Positions 17,985 through 26,827 are shown, counted from the stretch's first letter. The stretch is 64,000 nt of DNA from Rossellomorea sp. SC111 (GCF_024733565.1 NZ_JANIOC010000006.1:186001-250000), one strand, 5' to 3'. The notes: generated from the letters alone by a model not told the origin. Numbers and translations are program-made.

Positions 17985-18970
17985 AATTTATTGATTTCTT
18001 CATTCAAGAGAGAGTTGGTGAATTGAAGATGATGGATGGTATTTTCATAATTTTTCAGAGTGTCTTTCGTGGCGATGGGATCTTCTTCATCAATGAAGAA
18101 TACTTTATCCTTCAAGTCTTTGATGTTCATTCTGACGGATTGAAGTGAACGGGTGATGACGTTTTTATCATCCTGCATTTTTCTTAATTCTTCCTGTAAC
18201 TTTTGAATTGATGACTCATTATCCTTCTGAACTTGACCTGCACGTTCAAGATATTCTTTTTGCCGCTTATTGACCCATTCAGATATGATCTTGGATTCCG
18301 TCAGGAGGTTATAAGACTCATATAACTCGATCTCATTGAAGTATAGGCGATTTTGTAACATCTCATTGTCATACAGAAGACGATGATTCTGATCTTCAGT
18401 AAAACATTTTTCGATAAGCAACCGGTGCATTTTTGATGCCGATTCTTTTTTCAAATCCTCTAACAGTGCCTCAAGCTCCCATAATAGGATTTCTTTTTTA
18501 TATAATTGTTTATCTGCTTCTTGGTTGGAAATCATTAGGAGTTCCTTCTCTTTCAATAAGTAACTATTCTCAACTTGTAAGGCCCTGATTTCGTGTACCA
18601 GTGAATTCCTTGATTCAAGATAGTGTTCGGTTTGTTTATTGGTTTCTGATACATAATGAGTCGTGTATGTCCGTAGTTGGTCTTTGACCTGGTTAAGAAT
18701 ATACCGGAGCTTTTTTACTTCCCTTTCCTGAGCAGACAAAAGGGCTTGGTATTTTGAGGATTCCATGTGTTTTTCAGATGCCTGGATTTCAAGCTCCCTA
18801 AGACATGTTTGTATCCGGCTTTGTAATAGAGCATTTTCTTTCTTGATGTCGACATAATTTTGGGGAAGGGTTCTGTTTTCTAACCTTTCACACTTTTTTT
18901 TGTACTTTTCCATTTCAGATTTATAATGGATGATTTGTTGCTGGAGCTGGATGTTGGAAAGTTGTCTCAT
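17963..18970 (-). CDS. Long coiled-coil protein, putative spore-surface scaffold
   Basis: This is a 335-residue, almost entirely alpha-helical protein rich in Glu, Lys, Gln and Leu with heptad-like spacing throughout (for example QLQQQIIHYKSEMEKYKKK at the N-terminus). It has no signal peptide, membrane helix or enzyme motif. I do not recognise the family. The ribosome site AAAGGAG precedes the ATG at 18970. It is the first gene of the island and the first on the minus strand in the window. Two more coiled-coil proteins lie at 20720 and 39018, which suggests a shared structural role. A cytoskeletal or coat-scaffold function is inference. Confidence 0.75.
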   Translation of the reverse strand: MRQLSNIQLQQQIIHYKSEMEKYKKKCERLENRTLPQNYVDIKKENALLQSRIQTCLRELEIQASEKHMESSKYQALLSAQEREVKKLRYILNQVKDQLRTYTTHYVSETNKQTEHYLESRNSLVHEIRALQVENSYLLKEKELLMISNQEADKQLYKKEILLWELEALLEDLKKESASKMHRLLIEKCFTEDQNHRLLYDNEMLQNRLYFNEIELYESYNLLTESKIISEWVNKRQKEYLERAGQVQKDNESSIQKLQEELRKMQDDKNVITRSLQSVRMNIKDLKDKVFFIDEEDPIATKDTLKNYENTIHHLQFTNSLLNEEINKLKNKPGP

Positions 18971-19047
18971 GGAAATTAGCTCCTTTCACCATTTATTTCT
19001 ATTATGTATATGTAATGATCAAGATGAACGGTATTTGTCCATGAAAG

Positions 19048-19084
19048 AAGCCATGTAAACTTCCCAGCGTTTACATGGCTTTTA
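19048..19084 (+). other. Orphan 13-pair hairpin in a divergent intergenic region
   Basis: AAGCCATGTAAAC (19048-19060) pairs perfectly with GTTTACATGGCTT (19069-19081), with a short T tail on the + strand. It has the form of a terminator but sits between two divergently transcribed genes, so no recognised gene reads into it. The rest of 18971-19385 shows no gene. Confidence 0.6.
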
Positions 19085-19385
19085 TATATAATTAATATCA
19101 TTGCAATGATAGTTGATCGTTCACGTTCGTAATATTCATTTAAAGGAAGCTGCGTAACCCAATAAAGTTTAAATTAAACTATATATGAATGTTTAAATTT
19201 TTTATTTTAACATGTAGCCTGCTTTTATGCTTTAACATTCCTCCTTTCTTATGTTATATAATATGACGGTTTCATTCCTGATGTACTGTCAAACGTCTAT
19301 AGAACCAGCCTATTTTTTAATAGTATTCAAAAAACTATGAATACGCCTATTAATTTTTTTTTGAATAAATAGGTGTTTACTCTAT

Positions 19386-19412
19386 ACCAAATTCTTTCTC
19401 GTCCATAGGATA
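19386..19412 (+). promoter_or_regulatory. Candidate sigma-K promoter
   Basis: ACC (19386-19388), a 15-base spacer and CATAGGATA (19404-19412) fit the sigma-K pattern (mACm, 15-17 bases, CATANNNTA). It is placed 42 bases before the start codon of the Cys-rich gene at 19454. Confidence 0.6.
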
Positions 19413-19453
19413 TAATGTGATATAAATATTCATTAAAAGAAAGGAAGATTTGT

Positions 19454-20626
19454 TTGAAGAAGCGTAAACAAATTAGGGGTTCCCAGACTCCGACACCATC
19501 ACCGTCACCAATCCCTTTGGATCCCAATGACTTAGCACCGGAATGTATCCGCGTTGACAAAGTATATGACTGGGTGTTCTTCGCGAACAAGTATGAGAAC
19601 AAAAACTTTATTCCAGATGAAGCATGTCGTGCGGCAGTCAGTGCAGCATTAGCGGCTGGCCAAAGAGTAGAGGTACAAACCGCTCCGGTAGATCCAGCAG
19701 ACGTAAGTGTTTCAGCCTCTATCATTGAGAACGGTAACCCGGGGAAAGTCCTAATCGTGTGGACAGTTCCTGTAGAAGTAACGATTTTAATTGCAGGAGT
19801 AGCGGAATGTTCATTCACTGTACGCACTCAATTCACAGATGAAATCATGCTATGCGTACCGGTCGGAATCACAAATGCAAACTTAAACATCAGAGCGACA
19901 CAGGTCATAGCGACTTCTGGTGGAGTATTAATGGGACCAGATCCATTTGGACCGATGATTCCACTGAAAGTAGTCCTTTGTAAAGATGTTCAAGTCGAGT
20001 ACCCAGTTAAATTGGAAGTATTGGCTAAATTCTGTTTCCCTCGTCCGAATAACATTCCTGTGCCAGAAGAAAGACTTAAGTGCGACCTTAGTTTACTAGA
20101 ATTCCCTCGACAATGTCCTGGATTATTCCCTGTTGCGAACTGTGAATGTCAAGGAACAGCTCTTGCTAGAAATGAAGATACAGAGGCAACATTCGGTACT
20201 GGAGGAACAGCTGACATCGTAACGGGGCTATCCACATTGAGAGCCGAGATTTGTCAGGAATGTTCTCTTGGAGACAGCACATTCTCTTACTCCTTTACAG
20301 ATACAGAAGTCGGTCCTACACCAGCTCCTACAGCTACTGGCTTCCAGCCTGATTTCAGCTTCACATTCGATCCATCTTCTATCGACAGAGTTACTTGTGG
20401 TACCGATGCACTTACGGCAGTTGGAGAAGGAATCCGTTACTTTGACGGAGCACCTGAACAATTATTCTATGAGCTTCAAATCTTTGATGCACCAACTGAA
20501 GGTTTCCGCTTAATCCTTAGAAATACTGCCAACGTTGTCATCTTTGATAGTGGTGTTGTAGATGCATTAGTCGAGTTTGGTGAGTGTGAAACATTCGCTG
20601 ACTTACTTGGAGATATGGACGCCTAA
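19454..20626 (+). CDS. Cys-rich protein with KVYDWV motif, putative spore-surface component
   Basis: This 390-residue protein has 14 cysteines and a low-complexity basic/Pro N-terminus (TPTPSPSPIPLDPND) followed by ECIRVDKVYDWVFF. I recall the CxxVxKVYDWV signature from uncharacterised Bacillus and Clostridium proteins but know no function. The middle (about 80-200) is beta-rich and resembles repeated structural domains. CECQ and CQECS clusters could form disulfides or metal sites. No transmembrane segment is seen. It starts with TTG at 19454 after AAGGAAG. The sigma-K-like promoter and coat-type neighbours suggest a mother-cell product. Confidence 0.72.
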   Translation: MKKRKQIRGSQTPTPSPSPIPLDPNDLAPECIRVDKVYDWVFFANKYENKNFIPDEACRAAVSAALAAGQRVEVQTAPVDPADVSVSASIIENGNPGKVLIVWTVPVEVTILIAGVAECSFTVRTQFTDEIMLCVPVGITNANLNIRATQVIATSGGVLMGPDPFGPMIPLKVVLCKDVQVEYPVKLEVLAKFCFPRPNNIPVPEERLKCDLSLLEFPRQCPGLFPVANCECQGTALARNEDTEATFGTGGTADIVTGLSTLRAEICQECSLGDSTFSYSFTDTEVGPTPAPTATGFQPDFSFTFDPSSIDRVTCGTDALTAVGEGIRYFDGAPEQLFYELQIFDAPTEGFRLILRNTANVVIFDSGVVDALVEFGECETFADLLGDMDA

Positions 20627-20635
20627 TTAAATGAG

Positions 20636-20664
20636 GGAGAGAGGTATCTCTCTCCTTTTTTTTA
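20636..20664 (+). terminator. Terminator after the Cys-rich gene
   Basis: GGAGAGAG (20636-20643) pairs with CTCTCTCC (20648-20655) around GTAT, followed by a T8 run. Confidence 0.88.
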
Positions 20665-20691
20665 ACATGTAAACAAACCGTACATATGATA
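20664..20691 (+). promoter_or_regulatory. Candidate sigma-K promoter
   Basis: AACA (20664-20667), a 15-base spacer and CATATGATA (20683-20691) fit the sigma-K consensus well. The start codon of the coiled-coil gene is 29 bases downstream. Confidence 0.6.
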
Positions 20692-20719
20692 ATAAAAACG
20701 CCAACGGGGGGTGACAAAA

Positions 20720-21931
20720 ATGATTGAGGAGGATCATACATCTAGCACCAACATAGAGCATCATGACATTATAAATGACATTCAAGTTCTTTCGAATGAT
20801 TTAGAGGCTCTCTATACTCATTATTCAAACCGGATCCGAAATGTGTCGGAGGAATTGTCCAGAGAAAGATCGAAACACAGGGTCTATCAGCTGGAAATTG
20901 CTGAAAACCATCATACTATACAGACCTTAACCGAACAAATTGATTATTTACTTCAGGAGATGGAAGTAAAACATGAGCTGTTTATTCAAATACAAAAACA
21001 GGTAGATCTCGACTCTTTATCAGCTGGAGAAACATTGTTTGATAAATCTCAGGATAAACGAACAACGTTGACTGTTGAGACGGATACTCAAGAAGGTATA
21101 AAGTCGGAGAGTGACATCCCTTTCCCTCCTTCCTTCATCCCTGAAATAAGAGTCATATATGAAAGTCATTCAAGTGAAGGAAAATCCAGTCTCGAATCTT
21201 TAAAGAATAAAGTTATTTTGCTATTAATGGAGGCGAATAGATATTTCTTATTGGAAGGTAAAGAGTCTAATGAGTTTGAGATGTTTCAACATGCTTTTCA
21301 TGTTTATATAGACTGGTTACAAATGCAAAAACATAAATTAAAGGGACAAAAAAATGAAAGGTGGCATCATAAAGTGTGGAAATTCTTATGGGGCAAGGAA
21401 GAGGAAAACAATCATCCAGAAATTATTAAGAAACTTGATTTGATCGAGGATCATTTGATGTCTTATTCAGATAAATTCAACGAAGTAAAGGATTCCCTGG
21501 ATCAAAATAAAAAAAGGGCGGAAACAACCCAGGACTACTTGAATCAGATGAATGCACTATATGAAGAGTTAAAAACAGTGGAAGGATTTTATGAAGAAAA
21601 AATCCTTGGATTGAAGGCACAGGTAGAAGAATGTAAACAACGAGAAAATGAACTCGAAAGGCAAGTGGAACTGCTAAATGATAAGTATTCAGGGAAACAA
21701 AAAGAAAAAAATCAGAGGGAATCAGAGCTTGAAAAGGAATTAACGCAGCTGCGAAAGGAGCTCCAAGCTCAATCAAATAAAAAAAATGAATTGTACAATA
21801 AAATGAAGCAGCAGAGTTCAGCAAAAAAACAAGCTCCACAAGTCAATCCTCAATTCGATGAATACGGTAATATTCCAATGTCTTCGGATGCTAAACGGAC
21901 CATGTTCAATCCAAATAAATACATGAGGTGA
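20720..21931 (+). CDS. Long coiled-coil protein, unknown function
   Basis: This is a 403-residue helical protein. Residues about 20-100 and 250-390 form highly charged coiled coils, and a middle region (about 140-235) looks globular and contains a basic, Trp-rich segment around KNERWHHKVWKFLWGKEE. The C-terminal 25 residues are non-helical. The start was moved from GTG 20711 to ATG 20720, because GGGGGTGA at 20706-20713 is then correctly spaced. It heads a likely operon with the 44-residue peptide and the JAMM protein. I do not recognise the family. Confidence 0.75.
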   Translation: MIEEDHTSSTNIEHHDIINDIQVLSNDLEALYTHYSNRIRNVSEELSRERSKHRVYQLEIAENHHTIQTLTEQIDYLLQEMEVKHELFIQIQKQVDLDSLSAGETLFDKSQDKRTTLTVETDTQEGIKSESDIPFPPSFIPEIRVIYESHSSEGKSSLESLKNKVILLLMEANRYFLLEGKESNEFEMFQHAFHVYIDWLQMQKHKLKGQKNERWHHKVWKFLWGKEEENNHPEIIKKLDLIEDHLMSYSDKFNEVKDSLDQNKKRAETTQDYLNQMNALYEELKTVEGFYEEKILGLKAQVEECKQRENELERQVELLNDKYSGKQKEKNQRESELEKELTQLRKELQAQSNKKNELYNKMKQQSSAKKQAPQVNPQFDEYGNIPMSSDAKRTMFNPNKYMR

Positions 21932-21951
21932 ATTTGAAAGGGGGGATAATC

Positions 21952-22086
21952 ATGCAGTCCAAAGATCTGAATAAAATTTACAAGCAGAAAAAAAGTATAC
22001 CCTTGGGTATTAAGAAAGAAGAAAGAATGCAAATGGAAGCCAAAAGGACGAAATTCAAATATAAAGGATGCGGGTGCAACGCCTAA
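21952..22086 (+). CDS. 44-residue basic peptide ending in GCGCNA
   Basis: This small gene has a very strong ribosome site (AAGGGGGGA at 21938-21946) and ATG at 21952. The product is Lys/Arg-rich and helical-looking, and ends YKGCGCNA with two cysteines just before the C-terminus. It lies 20 bases after the coiled-coil gene and immediately before the JAMM metallopeptidase frame. No family is known to me. A Cys-tail peptide next to a JAMM peptidase could be its substrate or partner, but this is inference. Confidence 0.65.
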   Translation: MQSKDLNKIYKQKKSIPLGIKKEERMQMEAKRTKFKYKGCGCNA

Positions 22087-22126
22087 AGAAACGGTCATCC
22101 TTTCCCACCGTGTCTATACCAGGATT

Positions 22127-22486
22127 ATGCTGGAAGTGAAAAAAGATCTGCCCAATGAATCTTGCGGCTTGATTTCCGGAGTGGAAAACAGATGTTTGAC
22201 GGTTTGGCCAATGCAAAATATTGAATCCACGCCATATTCTTTTGCTATTGATCCAGATGAGCAGGAATTGGTCTTATCACGTATGCATGGAAGAAAAGAA
22301 TCGTTTTTAGGGATCTATCACTCCCATCCATTTGGAAAACCGGTTCCTTCAAAGGATGATGTATCTTTTTCCATATATCCTGATGTCTATTATTTTATTG
22401 CTTCAGTTGGGGGGAAGGAGGAAGAGCTCTGCTGCTATAAAATTAATAAGGGAAAAGTGAAACATATAAATATCAGAATTGTATGA
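22127..22486 (+). CDS. JAMM/M67-family metallopeptidase
   Basis: The sequence carries a complete zinc JAMM site: the Glu in NESCGLISG, then HSHPFGKPVPSKDD (HxH, seven residues, S, two residues, D). Proteins of this family remove C-terminal or isopeptide-linked tails, for example from sulfur-carrier or ubiquitin-like proteins. The annotated ATG at 22127 gives 119 residues, but the reading frame stays open upstream to 21971 and the residues VILSHRVYTRI before it look like the family's usual N-terminal helix. No ATG, GTG or TTG exists upstream in that frame, so the true start is unresolved (see findings). Confidence 0.75.
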   Translation: MLEVKKDLPNESCGLISGVENRCLTVWPMQNIESTPYSFAIDPDEQELVLSRMHGRKESFLGIYHSHPFGKPVPSKDDVSFSIYPDVYYFIASVGGKEEELCCYKINKGKVKHINIRIV

Positions 22487-22545
22487 AGAGTGCTAATGGC
22501 ACTCTTCTTTATTAGGTAATGGTACAAGCAACATATAAGGAACTA

Positions 22546-22554
22546 CATATAATA
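22546..22554 (+). promoter_or_regulatory. Candidate sigma-K -10 box
   Basis: CATATAATA matches CATANNNTA and lies 35 bases before the glycosyltransferase start at 22589. A convincing -35 element at the right distance is not visible. Confidence 0.4.
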
Positions 22555-22588
22555 ATAGTATCACTTCCTATGAAAGCGGTGAACGAAA

Positions 22589-23290
22589 GTGAAAGTATCA
22601 ATCATTATTCCATTTTATAATTGTGCTTATATCGATCAATCCATTAATAGCGCACTTCGTCAAACTTATAAGGATATCGAAGTAATCGTTGTGGATGATG
22701 GTTCAACTCAGTATGTTGAAAAAATTCAACCATTCAAGAACAGAATCAAATATATCAGGAAAGCAAATGGAGGAACTGCCTCTGCACTGAATACAGGTTT
22801 AAGGCATGCAACCGGGAAATACTTTGCATGGCTGAGTTCAGATGATATGTTCATGGAAAGTAAGGTCGCGAAGCAACTTGCCTACATGCAGACGGTAGGA
22901 GCGAGGCTATCCTATACGGCATTTAAAACGATTGATCAAAATAATAAAGTTGTCAATGAAATCCATTCACGTAGAATGAGTAGAAATGTGTTGCAAAAAC
23001 TACTGCTTAAGGCTTGTCCAGTAAACGGCTGCACTGTGATGGCCGAAACGGATTTGATAAAGCAGGCCGGTTGGTTTGACGAAAGGTTGAAATACACTCA
23101 GGATTATGAAATGTGGTGCCGGTTGACACTCCATACACATATGCACTATCTCGATGAAGTGCTAGTGTTATACCGGGTCCATTCCGAAATGGGTTCTGCA
23201 AAAAATGGCGCGGGGATGGTAAAGGAATCCCTGCACATCCAGAATAAATATCGACAATTCTTTAAGATGGCAAGAAAAAAAGGTTTTTAA
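22589..23290 (+). CDS. Family 2 glycosyltransferase
   Basis: This is a GT-A fold glycosyltransferase (GT2) that would transfer a sugar from a nucleotide donor to a surface glycan or glycoprotein. The N-terminal donor-binding region is typical: KVSIIIPFYNCAYIDQSINS, VVDDGST, and SSDD at about residues 88-91 as the metal-binding DxD variant. A later acidic segment TQDYEMWCRL holds the likely catalytic base. It is 233 residues, a minimal catalytic domain without a membrane helix. It starts with GTG at 22589. Donor and acceptor are unknown. Confidence 0.85.
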   Translation: MKVSIIIPFYNCAYIDQSINSALRQTYKDIEVIVVDDGSTQYVEKIQPFKNRIKYIRKANGGTASALNTGLRHATGKYFAWLSSDDMFMESKVAKQLAYMQTVGARLSYTAFKTIDQNNKVVNEIHSRRMSRNVLQKLLLKACPVNGCTVMAETDLIKQAGWFDERLKYTQDYEMWCRLTLHTHMHYLDEVLVLYRVHSEMGSAKNGAGMVKESLHIQNKYRQFFKMARKKGF

Positions 23291-23300
23291 CAACAAAACA

Positions 23301-23336
23301 AAAAGACATCAATCGAATCTGTTTGATGTCTTTTTT
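23301..23336. terminator. Bidirectional terminator between convergent sugar genes
   Basis: AAAAGACATCAA (23301-23312) pairs with TTGATGTCTTTT (23323-23334). A/T runs on both sides serve both strands. Confidence 0.85.
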
Positions 23337-23346
23337 GTACATATTC

Positions 23347-24258
23347 TCAACTTGTATAGGACCAATACGTTTTTCTAAGCCCATCTTTAATTGGGAATTG
23401 AGGTTCCCAAGTCAATATGCGTTTAGCAAACCTATTATCAAGGCAGCTATGCTTGATATCTCCTTGACGGTCTTGCGCATGAAAGGAAGTTATTTTTTTT
23501 GAATGTACATTTTGTAATAAGTTAATCAATTGCAGGACAGATGTCTTTTTGCCTGTACCAATCTGCATAATGTGTTGGTTCCCCTTTGCTGCAGCTAGAA
23601 TATTTGCTTCTACGACATCCTGGACATATACATAATCTCGCGTCTGAAGTCCATCCCCGTTTATTTTCAGGCTTTCATTTTTCATAAGGGTCTCAAGAAA
23701 TACAGCAATAACCCCTCCTTCCCCTTTGGACGTTTGCCTGGGGCCGTAGACATTTCCATACCTGAGTATGGAGAATGGTATTCCAAAGGTGTCTCCGTAC
23801 AATTTAATATAACTTTCTGAGGTGAATTTCGATAATCCATAGAAGGATATAGGAGAAGGGGGGCAGGTTTCGTCAATGAAATCTGTGGGAGCATTTCCAT
23901 AGACGGCAGATGTAGATGAAAATACAAAGCTCTTTACAGGGAAATGTCTGCACGCCTCCAGTAAATTAAGTGTCCCCGCAATGTTGGTTTGCATATCCTC
24001 GAATGGCCACTTTGTGGAACGTGAAACATCAGCCTGAGCAGCTAAATGGAAAACATACTCCGGACTTTCCGACAATAGGACGTCATACGCTTCTGATGAA
24101 GTGATATCCATGTTGTGGAAAATGGCTGATGGATTCAAATACTCCTTCTTCCCACTGCTTAGATTGTCGATCACATGTACACAATAGCCCCTGGAAATTA
24201 ACGTATCAACTAGATGGGAGCCGATAAAACCGGCTCCTCCTGTCACCATTGCTTTCAA
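23347..24258 (-). CDS. NAD-dependent sugar-nucleotide epimerase/dehydratase (GalE-like)
   Basis: This is an extended SDR that acts on a nucleotide sugar, most like UDP-glucose 4-epimerase or UDP-glucuronate/GlcNAc epimerases. It has the NAD motif GGAGFIGSH near the N-terminus, FHLAAQADVSRS, the catalytic SSTSAVYG and YGLSK (Tyr and Lys), and RYGNVYGPRQ. It is about 303 residues. The preferred start is TTG at 24258, seven bases after AAGGTGAG; a GTG at 24270 in the same frame overlaps that ribosome site. The exact substrate cannot be read. It is probably co-transcribed with the GT4 gene upstream. Confidence 0.82.
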   Translation of the reverse strand: MKAMVTGGAGFIGSHLVDTLISRGYCVHVIDNLSSGKKEYLNPSAIFHNMDITSSEAYDVLLSESPEYVFHLAAQADVSRSTKWPFEDMQTNIAGTLNLLEACRHFPVKSFVFSSTSAVYGNAPTDFIDETCPPSPISFYGLSKFTSESYIKLYGDTFGIPFSILRYGNVYGPRQTSKGEGGVIAVFLETLMKNESLKINGDGLQTRDYVYVQDVVEANILAAAKGNQHIMQIGTGKKTSVLQLINLLQNVHSKKITSFHAQDRQGDIKHSCLDNRFAKRILTWEPQFPIKDGLRKTYWSYTS

Positions 24259-24342
24259 TTGGCATCTCACCTTTTACTTTTTTAATAACATATGCAAAAG
24301 GTAAGACCTTTGATGGAACACTCGCCCGAGATATGGTCGAAA

Positions 24343-25410
24343 CTAAGCATTTAGAACCTTAAGCATCCTGGAGAAATGCCGGCTGTATTGTTGGTGGCTA
24401 AATTGCGATTGTAAATGGAGTAATCCGTTCTCAATGATGTAGAGACGAAGTTTAGTATCATTCATCAATTCTTCAGCTTGTTGTACCGCATGCTGAATAT
24501 TCCCGATTTGATAGTATTTCCCGGATTGATTGTGCAAGATCGAACTTCTGACCCCATCAGAATCTGTCGTAAGGACTGGACACCTGCAACTCATGGCTTC
24601 CAATAAAGAATAAGGAGCACCTTCAACTTTAGAGGTGGAGCACAAGAATCCACCTGAGTCACCAATTCTGGAGTAATAAGCAGCCATCTGATTGTTGGGT
24701 ACGTTTTGTAACAGATGAATGTGTTTATCCAAGCCTAATCTACTTTTCAACTGGATGAAATCGTTTCGTTCTTGCTGGGTGGATAGACTCGGATCTTCAA
24801 ACATGTATAAATCGATTTCAGGTCTCTTCATGATTAATTGTTGACCAATGGATAAGAATTCGCGCCAATTTTTATTGTCCTCAAGTCTTCCGATCCATGC
24901 CACAATCGGCTTTGATGGCTTAGGCAATGTTTGATAGGTGAATGCCTTGTGATCAAAGCAGTTATTAAATTCAAAGATTGGAGTCGTTTTAAAGAACTCC
25001 CTGAAGATTGCACCAATATGTGGAGTTTTGGGATATAAGAGAGCATCACAATAGTTTTGTACATAGGGAATGGCAAGTTGCAATTGCTGTCTGGCCACAG
25101 CCTGTGGACCGAACCCCTGTATTTCGAGTATGATTTTCCCTTTGAATCCCAACTTCCGAAATCGTTCCATTGCTGCATAATCCGACGTGATAACGATCGC
25201 ATCATAGTTCTCTTTTCTAAGGATATTTTGTATCTCTTGATCATTATTGGTGATAAAAACATTTGAATTCTCGTGATTCAGTAATTTTCTCCGTTTACTA
25301 TAATACAAAAAGTCACAAGTGATTCCCACTTGTTTGAGTGCGATGGATCTTTGTCTGTTTAACGTTTCTACGCCTCCACTCGGTACGTAAAAGACAAATA
25401 AGACTTTCAT
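24343..25410 (-). CDS. Family 4 glycosyltransferase
   Basis: This is a GT-B fold retaining glycosyltransferase, 355 residues. The N-terminal Rossmann-like domain begins MKVLFVFYVPSGGVETLN, where GGVE is typical for sugar acceptor contact. The C-terminal domain carries VAWIGRLEDNKNW and the donor-binding EGAPYSLLEAMSCRCPV with the Ex7E motif. There is no membrane segment. It precedes the epimerase gene on the same strand. It probably extends a spore-surface glycan, but donor and linkage cannot be deduced. Confidence 0.85.
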   Translation of the reverse strand: MKVLFVFYVPSGGVETLNRQRSIALKQVGITCDFLYYSKRRKLLNHENSNVFITNNDQEIQNILRKENYDAIVITSDYAAMERFRKLGFKGKIILEIQGFGPQAVARQQLQLAIPYVQNYCDALLYPKTPHIGAIFREFFKTTPIFEFNNCFDHKAFTYQTLPKPSKPIVAWIGRLEDNKNWREFLSIGQQLIMKRPEIDLYMFEDPSLSTQQERNDFIQLKSRLGLDKHIHLLQNVPNNQMAAYYSRIGDSGGFLCSTSKVEGAPYSLLEAMSCRCPVLTTDSDGVRSSILHNQSGKYYQIGNIQHAVQQAEELMNDTKLRLYIIENGLLHLQSQFSHQQYSRHFSRMLKVLNA

Positions 25411-25560
25411 CTGTCATCCTCCAATCAAAATGTACGATCTAATAAAACAATCTTATTACTTTTATATGTGAAAGGAACGGTTTTGTAGAGGGCTATACGG
25501 CTATTTTTTTTAAGGAGTTCCTATTTTGTTAAATATGTATGTCAAAAGAAACAAGCTGTA

Positions 25561-25569
25561 CATAGTATA
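25561..25569 (+). promoter_or_regulatory. Candidate sigma-K -10 box
   Basis: CATAGTATA matches CATANNNTA, about 97 bases before the TTG start of the propeller protein gene. The -35 element is not clear. Confidence 0.35.
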
Positions 25570-25665
25570 TCGAGAAGCATAGATAGGATAAGGACCGGAG
25601 CAATATCGAGAATCCAAGCATTCTGTCAGTGAAGTGAAATATTTATCATAATGAGGTGAGAATAG

Positions 25666-26625
25666 TTGAAAGATTTATTCCTTATCGGTGCGGAACAGAA
25701 ATCCAAAGTAATGAATGATTGGGAGCAATTCAAAAAAGCGATTGTATTAAAGATGGATGGCACGACAAAAGAAACAACAAGAGTCATCGAGTATGTATCT
25801 CCACTTAAAGTTTGTCCTGATGAGAAAGCATCGATTTCGTTCACTGCAGGTACAGTAAGAGACAACCAATTATATGTGGGTACGCAGACGGAAGTCCTAG
25901 TATTCGATCTCCTTACCAGTAAAATGATCGATTACGTGAGTTTACCGTTATTCAATGATGTTCACCATGTGACTCCCAGGAAGAATGGAAATCTCCTGGT
26001 TGCAAACACAGGACTGGATATGGTAGCGGAACTGGATCGAAAGGGTCAGGTGGTAAACCTATGGAATGTAATGGGGGATGATCCGTGGAGCCGCTTCAGC
26101 CCAGACATTGATTATAGAAAGATTGCCAACACCAAGCCTCATATGTCACACCCCAATTTTGTCTTTGAACTGAATGGGGAGGTATGGGTGACGAGATGCT
26201 TGCAGAAGGATGCCATATGTTTGAATGATAGTCAAAAGCGAATAGACATTGGTCGTCAACTTATTCATGACGGTGTTATCTACAATGGAAAAATATATTT
26301 TACACAGGTAGATGGAAGGATCATCATTGTAAACTCCTCGACGCTGAAGGTTGAACGCGAAGTGAATCTGGTTGAAATAAGTAAACACAAAGAGAAAATC
26401 GGGTGGTGCCGGGGGATTAAACCATTGTCGGAGGAATTGATCTTGATCGGTTTCTCGCGTATACGTCCATCCAGTAAGAAAACTGCCGATGGAAAGACGT
26501 ATTATGTTGGTGATTATGGAGTTATGCCTACACGTCTCGCTTGCTATAATATTCATTCGAATACGCTATTGTGGGAAAAAAACCTGGAAGAGCAAAACAT
26601 GAACGTGATTTATTCAATTCATTGA
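25666..26625 (+). CDS. Beta-propeller-like protein of unknown function
   Basis: This is a 319-residue protein with regularly spaced strand-turn units, for example DNQLYVGTQTEVLVFDLLTS, HHVTPRKNGNLLVANTGLD and DGRIIIVNSSTLKVEREV. The pattern is that of a six- or seven-bladed propeller such as NHL or TIGR03032-like proteins. It lacks a signal peptide. No catalytic motif is evident; a distant likeness to aryl-sulfotransferase propellers was considered but not supported by a His-containing active site. The start is TTG at 25666 with GAGGTGAG upstream. It is in an operon with a 52-residue protein and a GT4 enzyme, so a role in glycan transfer or acceptor recognition is possible. Confidence 0.65.
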   Translation: MKDLFLIGAEQKSKVMNDWEQFKKAIVLKMDGTTKETTRVIEYVSPLKVCPDEKASISFTAGTVRDNQLYVGTQTEVLVFDLLTSKMIDYVSLPLFNDVHHVTPRKNGNLLVANTGLDMVAELDRKGQVVNLWNVMGDDPWSRFSPDIDYRKIANTKPHMSHPNFVFELNGEVWVTRCLQKDAICLNDSQKRIDIGRQLIHDGVIYNGKIYFTQVDGRIIIVNSSTLKVEREVNLVEISKHKEKIGWCRGIKPLSEELILIGFSRIRPSSKKTADGKTYYVGDYGVMPTRLACYNIHSNTLLWEKNLEEQNMNVIYSIH

Positions 26626-26665
26626 TCGGCAAGTAAACTATTCATTTTTCATGGGAGTGAGCGTC

Positions 26666-26824
26666 ATGTTACCAAGAAAGAATTATCTTAGACATGTGTA
26701 TGGATATTCTAGACCTACGGTTACCAACAAACCATCCAAAAAAGCACGGATGTTGAAACAAGATAAATTAGCTATTCCTGACTCAAGACTAAAATCTGTA
26801 TTAGATCAGTGCCCGAAGGTTTGA
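26666..26824 (+). CDS. Small basic protein (52 residues)
   Basis: The frame starts with ATG at 26666 after the ribosome site GGGAGTGA and ends 3 bases before the downstream glycosyltransferase. The product is Lys/Arg-rich (LPRKNYLRHVYGYSRP at the N-terminus) with no membrane helix. Its tight spacing to both neighbours and its ribosome site support a real gene. I do not recognise it. A small basic partner or acceptor for the adjacent glycosyltransferase is one possibility. Confidence 0.55.
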   Translation: MLPRKNYLRHVYGYSRPTVTNKPSKKARMLKQDKLAIPDSRLKSVLDQCPKV

Positions 26825-26827
26825 TGG

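Noticed and set aside
19327..19827. 166-codon frame antisense to the KVYDWV gene
   Set aside because: It lies mostly within the clear + strand gene, reads its shadow and has no ribosome site.
25666..26625. Aryl-sulfotransferase assignment for the propeller protein
   Set aside because: It would fit the sulfation idea, but no signal peptide or recognisable catalytic His segment is visible, and such enzymes do not use PAPS.
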